A DNA stretch of 17,992 nucleotides from Lachnospiraceae bacterium. GTDB taxonomy: Bacteria > Bacillota > Clostridia > Lachnospirales > Lachnospiraceae. The notes under the pieces are model-generated. The model was not told the origin of the DNA. It was given only the letters and a program-made list of their open reading frames with translations, and ran no database searches. The position numbers and the translations under genes are program-made. The stretch spans positions 1 through 17,992 of the forward strand of contig JAPJQL010000052.1 of NCBI GenBank assembly GCA_030825115.1. Reading direction: 5' to 3'. Numbering within the stretch: the stretch's first letter is position 1; each line of letters begins with the position of its first letter. Below, piece by piece: positions 8,155 to 15,043 of the stretch.

Positions 8155-8422
8155 ATCCGTGCATCCCGCTTTGTATGCGGCTCACAGGCGTTACCCTGAC
8201 AGCCAGCTCGGTCCAGGCTGCCTCGCGGCACACAGAAGGTTCCACTTAGTGCTGCTGCATTCCTGCCCTGACACGGTTCATGGAGTTCTGTTGCGCAAGA
8301 CCCAAACGTCAACGCCGCTTATCAGGGGCAGCCCTGCAAGAACGCATCCGAGGCGGGATATCACCCCTGCTGGAGCGGATTGCAGGTACAGGGCACCGCT
8401 ATCTCCCCGGCTGCACGGAAGC
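8155..8422 (-). ncRNA. ffs: Signal recognition particle RNA, large bacterial type
   Basis: About 268 bases on the minus strand. The conserved Ffh-binding domain is at 8245-8274, reading GTCAGGGCAGGAATGCAGCA, where a GGAA tetraloop is closed by GCA/TGC. The 5' part has the CCTGTACCTGCAATCCGCTCCAGCA stretch and the GGGCTGCC stretch typical of the Alu domain of Firmicutes. The ends pair: CCGTGCA near 8418 with TGCACGG near 8157, which sets the boundaries to within a few bases. The RNA pairs with Ffh to target membrane and secreted proteins co-translationally. A perfect promoter lies upstream and a hairpin downstream. Confidence 0.93.
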
Positions 8423-8455
8423 TTTTTGACTACGTTGTGGTTGTTTTGCTCGTTA

Positions 8456-8484
8456 AGTATACCTTAGCAGTGCTGTTTTGTCAA
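8456..8484 (-). promoter_or_regulatory. Promoter of SRP RNA
   Basis: On the minus strand, perfect TTGACA (8479-8484), 17-bp spacer and TATACT (8456-8461). The expected start near 8449 would leave a 25-30 base 5' extension before the paired end of the RNA, which may be removed by processing. Confidence 0.85.
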
Positions 8485-8606
8485 GTTCGGGGAAGCCCTT
8501 CGTTTTGATTGGCACTGATCGGATTTTTTGTAAAATTTTGTTTATATTTTTTTTAGACTAAGTTTTGGAATCTCATAAAAATATAAGAATCATTTTCAGG
8601 AATTTC

Positions 8607-8615
8607 TGATATACT
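8607..8615 (+). promoter_or_regulatory. Extended -10 promoter for membrane protein gene
   Basis: TGATATACT is an extended -10 element (TGn plus TATACT). No good -35 is visible at the right distance. It lies 42 bp upstream of the ATG at 8658. Confidence 0.5.
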
Positions 8616-8657
8616 CTTACTATTGCTCTATCATCCCGAAAAAACGGAGGGTTATTC

Positions 8658-9260
8658 ATGTTTCTCGGTTTTACTGCATATATTCTGATTCCGCTCTATA
8701 CGGTCTGGTTCGTCCAGGGAAGCAACTGGTTTACCACGAACTTTTCTGTGATCGGCAACCTGTTTGGCCGCAAGGAGGAGTTTGTCCTGTGGGGGCTGAT
8801 CGTCGGGATCTATTTCTTCTGGTGCCTGCGCCGGATCGTCCGGCTCATGCCGGAAAAACCACGGGGCGCCTGGCTGATCACGACATCGCTGGTGCTGCTG
8901 GTGTTTGCCATCACCACGCCATACCTGCCCGAAGAGCTGCCGCTGAAGGCATTTCTCCATATCGTGTTCGCATTTGTGGCGGCTGTCTGCCTGATGATCT
9001 GCCTCTACCTGATCGTGTGGCGGCTGTACCGGCGGGACAAGGAAGCTTACCGCCCTTATCTGGCCGGACTGGCCGGCATCACGCTGTTTTCTGCATTTTT
9101 GCTTGTGCTGGCAGGAATCGTCAGCAGCGCGCTGGAAATCTTTTTTACCATCAGTTCGGTTTTGATGGTTTACCGGCTATATCGGAAGCTCCGGCAGACT
9201 GCGCCGCCTTCCTCTCAGCCTTCTTTTTTCTCAGCTCGCGGAAAAAGTCGGAAAGCATAG
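8658..9260 (+). CDS. Polytopic membrane protein of unknown function
   Basis: A 200-residue protein with about six hydrophobic segments (roughly 3-20, 42-60, 72-90, 95-120, 128-147 and 150-168) and a positively charged C-terminal tail (RLYRKLR, then a serine/proline-rich stretch). The N-terminal layout recalls small DUF998-like integral membrane proteins, but I do not recognise the family with confidence. GGAGGG six bases before the ATG is a strong ribosome site. The last 36 codons overlap the 3' end of tadA on the opposite strand. It stands alone on the plus strand, facing away from the SRP RNA. Confidence 0.75.
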   Translation: MFLGFTAYILIPLYTVWFVQGSNWFTTNFSVIGNLFGRKEEFVLWGLIVGIYFFWCLRRIVRLMPEKPRGAWLITTSLVLLVFAITTPYLPEELPLKAFLHIVFAFVAAVCLMICLYLIVWRLYRRDKEAYRPYLAGLAGITLFSAFLLVLAGIVSSALEIFFTISSVLMVYRLYRKLRQTAPPSSQPSFFSARGKSRKA

Positions 9261-9684
9261 CGGAACACTCCTCCCCGAGCACCTGCGTCCGCGTCTCTGC
9301 CTGATGGTTAAAACCGTCTTCATGGAGCAGATCCATGACAGAGCCGGCGCATCCCGCTTTGGGGTTCATAGAGCCGATGACCACGGTCGGGATCCGCGCC
9401 TGCACGATCGCCCCCGCACACATGGGGCAGGGTTCCAGCGTGACATACATCGTGCAGCCTTCCAGCCGCCAGTCGCCCATTTTTTTACAGGCCTTTCGTA
9501 TGGCTATGATCTCAGCGTGGGCCAGCACCGTCTTGTCCACCATCCTGCGGTTATAGCCGCGTCCGATGATCTTCCCTTCATACTCGATCACACAGCCGAT
9601 GGGGACCTCCCCCAGCGCCGATGCTTTTTTCGCCTGGCGGATGGCCTCTTTCATATATTTTTCGTCTGTCGTCAAACGTGCCAT
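9151..9684 (-). CDS. tadA: tRNA-specific adenosine deaminase TadA
   Basis: A 177-residue zinc deaminase that converts adenosine 34 to inosine in tRNA-Arg(ACG), letting it read several arginine codons. The catalytic HAE motif (His56, Glu58) and the zinc-binding PCPMC (Cys86, Cys89) are intact, and the spacing is that of TadA. The ribosome site GAGAGGA precedes the ATG. The C-terminal 36 residues (charged, then low complexity) lie beyond the conserved core and overlap the 3' end of the membrane protein gene on the other strand. Confidence 0.95.
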   Translation of the reverse strand: MARLTTDEKYMKEAIRQAKKASALGEVPIGCVIEYEGKIIGRGYNRRMVDKTVLAHAEIIAIRKACKKMGDWRLEGCTMYVTLEPCPMCAGAIVQARIPTVVIGSMNPKAGCAGSVMDLLHEDGFNHQAETRTQVLGEECSAMLSDFFRELRKKKAERKAAQSAGASDIAGKPSKPN

Positions 9685-9738
9685 GATATTCCTCTCACAA
9701 TATTTTCGCTAAATTTTCTGTCCGTTTTTCCCGGGACG

Positions 9739-9747
9739 TGTTATACT
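9739..9747 (+). promoter_or_regulatory. Extended -10 promoter for the activase gene
   Basis: TGTTATACT is an extended -10 element 49 bp before the ATG at 9796. The -35 region (TGTCCG, 17 bp upstream) matches poorly. Confidence 0.5.
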
Positions 9748-9795
9748 GCATTAAAGAATAGTATAAACGAAATAAACAGAAATGGAAATGAAAAA

Positions 9796-10506
9796 ATGAA
9801 AGCAATCAAGATATGCGGGTTACAAAAAACAACCCTGTTAGACTATCCCGGCCATGTCGCCGCCACGATTTTTCTGGGCGGCTGCAATTTCCGCTGCCCG
9901 TTCTGCCACAATGCAGAGCTGCTGGGCGGGGATGCCGAGGCACAATACGGCAGAGAAGAAGTGATCTCTTTCCTGACCAAACGCAAAAAGATACTTGAGG
10001 GCGTATGTATCACAGGCGGAGAACCCACCCTGCAGCCGGAGGCGCTGGAAGATTTCATCCGGGAAGTACGCAGCCTGGGGCTTCTGGTGAAGCTGGATAC
10101 CAACGGCAGCATGCCGGAAGTGATGAAAGGCCTGGCGGACAAAGGGCTGCTGGATTATGTGGCGATGGATATCAAGGCGGCGCCAGAACACTATCCGCGG
10201 GCCTGCGGCGTTTTGGGAATGGATCTGGCCACCGTGAAAGAAAGCGTGGCATGGCTGAAAGCGGGGACCCTCCCCTTCGAATTTCGGACGACCGCTGTGA
10301 AAGGGCTGCACACGACAGAGGATTTCCGCCAGATCGGCCCCTGGATCGAAGGGTGCAGGCAGTACTACCTGCAAAACTACGCGGCCTCGGAACTGGTCCT
10401 GCAGCCGGAGGGCTTTTCCGGCTTTACAAAGGAAGAGCTGCTGGAATTTGCAAAGATCGTGGCGCCTTACGTGGAAAACGTGGCGCTCCGGGGGATTGAT
10501 TACTGA
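9796..10506 (+). CDS. Anaerobic ribonucleotide reductase activating protein (NrdG2-like radical SAM)
   Basis: A 236-residue radical SAM enzyme. Cys30, Cys34 and Cys37 (CNFRCPFC) bind the 4Fe-4S cluster and GGEP (74-77) contacts S-adenosylmethionine. The opening GLQKTTLLDYPG followed by this motif is typical of the NrdG2 subgroup, annotated as activases of anaerobic ribonucleotide reductase; activity on another glycyl-radical enzyme is possible. No reductase gene is adjacent, so the partner must be elsewhere. The open frame extends about 490 bp upstream antisense to tadA, but homology starts at the ATG at 9796, which follows the promoter; its ribosome site (GGA) is weak. Confidence 0.85.
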   Translation: MKAIKICGLQKTTLLDYPGHVAATIFLGGCNFRCPFCHNAELLGGDAEAQYGREEVISFLTKRKKILEGVCITGGEPTLQPEALEDFIREVRSLGLLVKLDTNGSMPEVMKGLADKGLLDYVAMDIKAAPEHYPRACGVLGMDLATVKESVAWLKAGTLPFEFRTTAVKGLHTTEDFRQIGPWIEGCRQYYLQNYAASELVLQPEGFSGFTKEELLEFAKIVAPYVENVALRGIDY

Positions 10507-10530
10507 TAAGATTCACAGGAGGTTTTGATC

Positions 10531-11373
10531 ATGAAATACAGGGAAACTGTCAGGGAGTTTTTCATCATTACATTTGCGACCGTCATCGTTGCTGCGGCCG
10601 TATTTTTCTTTTTGATACCAAGCCATGTGTCGGTCGGGAGCATATCAGGCCTTGCGATCGTACTGGGAAACGTTGTGCCGTTCAGCATATCTTCGATAAC
10701 ATTTATCCTGAACGGCTTCCTTCTTATCCTTGGTTTTCTCTTTCTCGGCCGGGAATTTGGCGCAAAGACCGTCTACACTTCGTTTCTGCTCCCGGTCGTG
10801 CTTGCCATCCTGGAATTTGCGTTCCCGGACAACCAGTCCGTTACAAATGATGCATTTTTAGATACACTCTGCTACATCTTTGTGGTGAGCATCGGGCTTG
10901 CCATCTTGTTTAACCAGAATGCGTCCTCGGGCGGCCTGGATATCGTGGCAAAGTTTTTAAACCAGTATCTGCACATGGAACTGGGAAAAGCCATGTCGCT
11001 CGCCGGCATGTGCGTCGCCCTGTCTTCGGCGCTTGTGTACGACAAGAAAACCGTGGTGCTCAGCGTGCTGGGCACGTACTTAAACGGCATCGTGCTGGAC
11101 CATTTTATCTTTGGACTCCACGCCAAAAAACGGGTCTGCATCATCTCCGAACAGGAACAGGAGATCCGGGAATTTATCCTTCACCATCTGCACAGCGGAG
11201 CGACGATCTATGAGGCGATCGGGGCTTATGACGGGAAACGCCGGACCGAGATCATCGCGATCGTGGATAAGAATGAATATGTGACGCTGATGAATTATGT
11301 GATGAAAGTGGATAAAAATGCATTTGTGACGGTGTATACGGTGAATGAAGTCTTGTATCGTCCGAAGCGGTGA
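10531..11373 (+). CDS. YitT family membrane protein
   Basis: A 280-residue integral membrane protein. About five transmembrane segments occupy residues 8-185, including the conserved stretches SVGSISGLAIVLG and NASSGGLDIVAKF. A soluble C-terminal DUF2179-type domain (about 200-278) ends EYVTLMNYVMKVDKNAFV. Members are common in Firmicutes; transport of a small solute is suspected but not established. AGGAGG eight bases before the ATG at 10531 fixes the start. It follows the activase gene by 24 bp, so co-transcription is likely, though a functional link is not obvious. Confidence 0.9.
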   Translation: MKYRETVREFFIITFATVIVAAAVFFFLIPSHVSVGSISGLAIVLGNVVPFSISSITFILNGFLLILGFLFLGREFGAKTVYTSFLLPVVLAILEFAFPDNQSVTNDAFLDTLCYIFVVSIGLAILFNQNASSGGLDIVAKFLNQYLHMELGKAMSLAGMCVALSSALVYDKKTVVLSVLGTYLNGIVLDHFIFGLHAKKRVCIISEQEQEIREFILHHLHSGATIYEAIGAYDGKRRTEIIAIVDKNEYVTLMNYVMKVDKNAFVTVYTVNEVLYRPKR

Positions 11374-11563
11374 AAACCTCCGGTGTAAGGACGCTTAAAA
11401 CAGCTGGATCGGGGACAGCAGGTTTTGAAGAAGGGCCACCACGCTCCACGCCGTCATCACACTGGATTTCGGATTGTTCCGATCCGGCCTGGATGAAATT
11501 TCTATCGTCGCTTTTACACTGTCATTTTCCACCTGGCGGCGTTGCACGTTTTAATAATTACAT

Positions 11564-11992
11564 TTAATAAATTTCGCAGGCGTCGAAGCTGTCTATGATT
11601 TTTTCCTGCAGTCGTTTTATGTGCAATTCTATCTGATGGATTGTACTGAAAAAAGCCGTGTCTCCTTTTCCTGTTGGATCGTCCAGCCCCCAATCCTCCC
11701 TGTGTTTACAGGGAAGATATGGGCAAACGACATTGCATCCCATCGTTATAAGGATATCCACAGCAGGCAGCTCCTCCAGCAGCTTGCTGTATTGCGTCTG
11801 CTCCATATCAATGCCATAGAGCTGCTTCATCAGCCGTACCGCATCCTGATTGATCTGAGGCTTTGTTTCCGTTCCGGCTGAATAGCATTCAAACACATCC
11901 GAGGCCAAGTGCTTGCCTAGAGCCTCTGCAATCTGGCTGCGACAAGAATTGTGAACGCAGATAAATGCCACTTTAAGTTTTCTGTTTACCAT
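11564..11992 (-). CDS. arsC: Thioredoxin-type arsenate reductase (LMW-PTPase fold)
   Basis: A 142-residue protein with the phosphatase-like loop CVHNSCRSQ (nucleophile Cys12, with Arg18) near the N-terminus. The redox cysteines lie in TMGCNVVCPYLPC (Cys86, Cys90, with extra Cys95), followed by the conserved WGLDDPTGK. It reduces arsenate to arsenite, with electrons from thioredoxin or a similar thiol system. This layout matches the low-molecular-weight phosphatase class, not the glutaredoxin class. The start lies one base after the stop of the thioredoxin-like gene, so it is the last gene of the ars operon. No clear terminator was found in the following 190 bp. Confidence 0.92.
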   Translation of the reverse strand: MVNRKLKVAFICVHNSCRSQIAEALGKHLASDVFECYSAGTETKPQINQDAVRLMKQLYGIDMEQTQYSKLLEELPAVDILITMGCNVVCPYLPCKHREDWGLDDPTGKGDTAFFSTIHQIELHIKRLQEKIIDSFDACEIY

Positions 11993-11993
11993 A

Positions 11994-12248
11994 TTACCCC
12001 CGCACCTTTTGCAATAGTTTCACCACTTCCCCGGTTTTGAGGACTTTCCCATAAGACACCACTTTCCCATCTACCACAAGCGCCGGAGTCGTCATTACTC
12101 CGTAGGCGGCAATCTGCGTAAAATCTGTCACATGGTCAATGGCAGCCTCCATCCCAAGCTGGGCAAGCGCCTCACGGGTGGCAGCTTCAAGCTGATTGCA
12201 TTTTGCACAGCCAGAGCCAAGAATCTTAACCTTTCCAGATAAAGCCAT
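11994..12248 (-). CDS. Thioredoxin-like small redox protein (CxxC)
   Basis: An 84-residue thioredoxin-fold protein with CAKC (Cys14, Cys17) and the cis-proline signature TTPALVVDGK. It resembles the redox-active disulfide protein 2 family (TIGR00412 type) often found next to DUF318 permeases. It could recycle ArsC or deliver a thiol-bound metalloid to the permease; both are inference. AAGGAG nine bases before the ATG at 12248 fixes this start; a TTG two codons earlier is less likely. It sits between the permease and arsC. Confidence 0.88.
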   Translation of the reverse strand: MALSGKVKILGSGCAKCNQLEAATREALAQLGMEAAIDHVTDFTQIAAYGVMTTPALVVDGKVVSYGKVLKTGEVVKLLQKVRG

Positions 12249-12275
12249 CGTCAATCTCTCCTTTTTTATGATTTT

Positions 12276-13274
12276 TTATATAATAAACGATTGAATTGCG
12301 TTGAAAAAATATCCCACAATGATGATTCCAGCAGCACAGATTCCGATGAATAACGCCAGCAGCCTTGGCTTCACAGCCTTTTTCAGCATAACCATGGACG
12401 GCAGGCTGAGCGTCGTGACAGCCATCATAAAAGCCAAAATCGTTCCAAGCTGTGCGCCTTTATAAAGCAGGGCTTCTGCAATCGGAATTGTACCAAAAAT
12501 ATCAGCATACATTGGAATGCCCACCAGTGTGGCAATCATGACGCCAAAGAAATTGCTGCTGCCGAGCGCCATTTCAACCCAGTATTCAGGAATCCAGTTG
12601 TGTATGATTGCCCCGATCCCTACTCCTGCAAGAATATATGGAAACACTTTTTTAAAGGTAGAAAACATTTGCTCTTTTGCATAAACCAGCCGGTCCTTCC
12701 TTGTCAGGTCAGGCGATTCTATGTCCACGCTGCCAGCCGTAAAAATAAAACTCTCTACGTACTTTTCCACGTGCAGCTTTTCAATGATCGTGCCACCCAG
12801 CACTGCAATAACAAGTCCCACAGCAACGTAGATCACAGCAACCCTGACTCCGAATATACTCATCAGAAGAACAAGACTGCCTAAATCCACCATGGGTGAG
12901 GAAATCAAAAATGAGAATGTCACGCCCAAAGGCAGCCCCGCACTGGTAAACCCGATAAACAATGGTATAGACGAACAGGAACAAAATGGCGTCACAGTCC
13001 CTAACAAAGCAGAAATCATATTCGCCCAAATACCATGAAACCGACCAAGTATCTTTTTGCTCCGCTCCGGCGGAAAATAACTCTGTATATAACTGATTAA
13101 AAATATCAGGAAACAGAGCAGAACCGTAATTTTCAACGTGTCATAGATAAAAAACTGAATGCTTCCGCCAATACGGCTGCTTATATCCAGTCCTGCGGCA
13201 GAAAGCCCCCTGCCAACCAACCCATTGAGCCATTTCATGCCAAGGACTTGATTTTGAATGAAATCCCAAATCAT
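12276..13274 (-). CDS. DUF318/ArsP-like permease
   Basis: A 332-residue integral membrane protein of the DUF318 permease family. The conserved TPFCSCSSIP (95-104, Cys98 and Cys100) is the family hallmark. About eight hydrophobic segments flank a cytoplasmic loop (about 185-215, charged). The characterised member ArsP exports trivalent organoarsenicals such as methylarsenite; others are only annotated as arsenic permeases. The ATG (13272-13274) overlaps the arsR stop as ATGA, showing translational coupling, and GAGGGGGG lies upstream. No ArsB or Acr3 exporter is present, so in this operon it is the only candidate efflux protein. Confidence 0.9.
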   Translation of the reverse strand: MIWDFIQNQVLGMKWLNGLVGRGLSAAGLDISSRIGGSIQFFIYDTLKITVLLCFLIFLISYIQSYFPPERSKKILGRFHGIWANMISALLGTVTPFCSCSSIPLFIGFTSAGLPLGVTFSFLISSPMVDLGSLVLLMSIFGVRVAVIYVAVGLVIAVLGGTIIEKLHVEKYVESFIFTAGSVDIESPDLTRKDRLVYAKEQMFSTFKKVFPYILAGVGIGAIIHNWIPEYWVEMALGSSNFFGVMIATLVGIPMYADIFGTIPIAEALLYKGAQLGTILAFMMAVTTLSLPSMVMLKKAVKPRLLALFIGICAAGIIIVGYFFNAIQSFII

Positions 13275-13570
13275 CGGCAATCCCCCCTCGTATCTTCCGT
13301 TGAACAGGAAATGCATTCAATAAACAGCTTGAAAGCGGCTAGTGTTTCACTGTTCAGGGAGTAATGACTCCACTTGCCCTCTTTTCGTACATCTACCAGC
13401 CCGCACTCACAGAGAATTTTCATATGATGAGATAAGGTTGGCTGTGTAATTTCAAATTGTTCCAACAACCTGCAAGCACATTTTTCACCGTCAGACAACA
13501 TTTGTACAATATGCAGGCGGTTGGAATCACCCAACGCCCTGCAAATAAAAGCTACATCGATCGTATTCAT
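13271..13570 (-). CDS. arsR: ArsR-family metalloregulator
   Basis: A 99-residue winged-helix repressor. The recognition helix region is about 40-56 (TQPTLSHHMKIL), with a wing around 60-71. Metal-site candidates are Cys31 and Cys33 (CAC, at the place of the CVC site of E. coli ArsR), Cys54 and Cys56, and Cys86 and Cys89 near the C-terminus. Binding of As(III) or Sb(III) would release DNA and derepress the operon. The ribosome site AGGAG is six bases before the ATG. It is first in a four-gene operon, and its promoter lies inside a large palindrome, as expected for autoregulation. Confidence 0.94.
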   Translation of the reverse strand: MNTIDVAFICRALGDSNRLHIVQMLSDGEKCACRLLEQFEITQPTLSHHMKILCECGLVDVRKEGKWSHYSLNSETLAAFKLFIECISCSTEDTRGDCR

Positions 13571-13581
13571 AATCAGCTCCT

Positions 13582-13638
13582 CACATTGATATTTATCTAT
13601 GTGTTATTATATGCAACACATAGATAATTGTCAATGTG
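13582..13638 (-). promoter_or_regulatory. ars operon promoter inside nested palindromic ArsR operator
   Basis: On the minus strand, TTGACA (13629-13634), 17-bp spacer and TATAAT (13606-13611) form a perfect consensus promoter. Around it lie 13-bp perfect inverted arms (13593-13605 and 13615-13627, containing TATCTATGTGTT/AACACATAGATA). An outer pair, CACATTGA (13582-13589) and TCAATGTG (13631-13638), shares the same centre near 13610. A dimer bound here would cover both promoter hexamers, so repression by ArsR is the simple reading. Confidence 0.88.
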
Positions 13639-13694
13639 TTTTGTAATTATTTTGCAGGACCGGGGATTGTGATGGAGAAAGTGCAGATCTCCTG

Positions 13695-14504
13695 TTACTT
13701 CTTTTCAAATATATGCTTCCGGTTCATGCTGCTCTGCTCAATCTGATAGTTATCCGGATTCCTGTATTCTTCCAGGAATTGCTCTTCTGTGATGCGTTCA
13801 TTTGCAAAATCGTCCAGCACACGCCTGTATTCATGGCCAAATATATGCCCCAAATCAAAATTGCCGAACCGGTCGCTCATCATGTCCCAGACAATCGGAT
13901 TTGGAGTGTTGGCATCACGGACCATCTGTCTTCCGTCTCCCATGTCAACCGGATTGCCTGCCTGCCATACCTGCTGCACAAACCCGGCGGGGAAAGACGG
14001 GCGGTTCCTGCGATAGTACTCTACCCGTTCCTCCAATGTATCATTAATCTGTACATCGTATCCTTTCCATTCCTTCTTTTTCCTGGCTTCATAATGGTTC
14101 CTCAGAGTCTGGGGCGTCCGATTCGGAAAAAACCGGGCAATAACTCCCCATTTCCAACCACACTCCTCGACTTTTTTGTTCAGCAGCGTCTGCTCCTCTT
14201 CTGTCCATGGTGTCTGGCTGTCAAGTCCACTTAGATAATGTTTCCAACGTTCCCGGCATTGCCTCGGAGTTCTGCCGTCCATGTTCTGTGCAATTGCTGT
14301 CCAGTTATCACTTCCAAACTTCGCTACAAGCTCCTGCAGCCGTGCATCCTCCTCCGGAGTGAACTTTGATTTTACTGTTTTCTCCGGGCCTTCCAGCTGC
14401 ATCACACCCCATTGGTTTCCGCACTTTGCGGCCGCAGATGAAAAACTGCTCTGTGTATTCCGAAGCGGTATCCTGACACTGTTTTGCCTCTTCTCTTCCC
14501 ACAT
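13695..14504 (-). CDS. Two-repeat Myb/SANT DNA-binding protein with C-terminal GH-E nuclease domain
   Basis: A 269-residue soluble protein. Residues 48-90 and 100-141 are two Myb/SANT repeats with the spaced aromatic cores Phe48-Trp68-Trp87 and Trp100-Trp119-Tyr138, including GRTPRQCRERW and NRTPQTLRNHY as recognition helices. After a basic linker, residues about 205-267 match the GH-E branch of the HNH/Endo VII nucleases: NFDLGHIFGHEY (Gly219-His220, His224-Glu225) and a terminal NYQIEQSSMNRKHIFE. GH-E domains are known as tips of polymorphic toxins; here no secretion domain or signal is seen. AAGGAGG nine bases before the ATG at 14504 sets the start. No obvious immunity gene adjoins it. It may be a site-directed nuclease. 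Confidence 0.82.
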   Translation of the reverse strand: MWEEKRQNSVRIPLRNTQSSFSSAAAKCGNQWGVMQLEGPEKTVKSKFTPEEDARLQELVAKFGSDNWTAIAQNMDGRTPRQCRERWKHYLSGLDSQTPWTEEEQTLLNKKVEECGWKWGVIARFFPNRTPQTLRNHYEARKKKEWKGYDVQINDTLEERVEYYRRNRPSFPAGFVQQVWQAGNPVDMGDGRQMVRDANTPNPIVWDMMSDRFGNFDLGHIFGHEYRRVLDDFANERITEEQFLEEYRNPDNYQIEQSSMNRKHIFEKK

Positions 14505-14548
14505 CTGCCTTTTCCTCCTTCCAATTGCATCATCTCTCTGTTGCTGAC

Positions 14549-14557
14549 ATTGTAACA
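14549..14557 (-). promoter_or_regulatory. Possible extended -10 for the Myb/SANT gene
   Basis: On the minus strand TGTTACAAT forms an extended -10 element about 45 bp before the ATG at 14504. The -35 region (CTGCAG at 17 bp) matches poorly. The DNA between here and the hairpin at 14677 shows no other convincing feature. Confidence 0.3.
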
Positions 14558-14676
14558 GATTCTGATGTCTGCTGCAGTTAAACCTTGCCAATGACCCATC
14601 TCAGGAAGTGAATCACTCATCCCACGCATAAGCGGATTGTATCCACATTTTTCTCACCTTCTGCCAGACGCAAAAC

Positions 14677-14712
14677 GCCGCCCGGAAGTGGTTTTCATCA
14701 CTTCCGGGCGGC
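14677..14712 (-). terminator. Perfect 14-bp GC-rich hairpin, likely terminator of the upstream remnant
   Basis: Arms GCCGCCCGGAAGTG (14677-14690) and CACTTCCGGGCGGC (14699-14712) match perfectly with an 8-base loop. On the minus strand GTTTTG follows, on the plus strand ACTG, so termination of leftward transcription is the better reading. It lies 40 bp past the second stop of the remnant at 14752-15043 and insulates the Myb/SANT gene from it. Confidence 0.65.
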
Positions 14713-14751
14713 ACTGTATTTGATGGATTGTCTGCAGTCCTCTTTATCTTT

Positions 14752-15043
14752 TCATCGTTCCGATTCCTCTCCGCTGTACGCCACATCCTCCTCTATATCA
14801 GCTGTGTGGTCATCCACCGGGGAAAAACTCCGGCGTTTGAGCCAGCCGCTCCACGCGCCCCCGCAGAGCGGCGCAGAGGGCGTCCGTGCGGGCTGTGTCA
14901 ATAAAGAGGGAGCCTTTTACCAGCTCCCGCAGTTCCTCGTCAATCCCCGCCAGTGCAGTAAGGTCAAGCCCGTCAAAAGAGGACACCAGTTTAATCTGCT
15001 CGTCATGGGTAGTCTTGAACGGCTTGCCGGGTGCCTGCCCATT
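14752..15043 (-). pseudogene. Frameshifted 3' remnant of an unidentified accessory gene
   Basis: Starting directly after the AbiEii stop, the minus strand encodes a fluent peptide, beginning NGQAPGKPFKTTHDEQIKLV and passing through GIDEELRELVKGSLF, up to a stop at 14810-14812. Shifting one base near the T5C4 run (about 14816-14828) continues another 20 codons (VDDHTADIEEDVAYSGEESER) to a stop at 14752-14754. Protein-like composition in both halves suggests one gene that lost its 5' part to a deletion and took a one-base indel. I do not recognise the family; mobile-element origin is inferred from neighbours. Confidence 0.55.

Noticed and set aside
7943..8467. Plus-strand open frame of 174 codons across the SRP region
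   Set aside because: It is the complement of the SRP RNA; conserved RNA structure on the minus strand explains the sequence.
9304..9795. Long N-terminal extension of the activase gene
   Set aside because: It is antisense to tadA, precedes the extended -10 promoter, and the radical SAM homology starts exactly at the ATG at 9796.
11374..11563. Short frames in the gap between the YitT gene and arsC
   Set aside because: A 40-codon stretch looks mildly protein-like but has no start, ribosome site or recognised family; no clear terminator was found either, so the gap is left unannotated.
14402..14629. Minus-strand 75-codon frame overlapping the Myb/SANT gene start
   Set aside because: The first part reads smoothly but it has no ribosome site and runs out of frame into the Myb/SANT gene, whose own AAGGAGG lies inside it.
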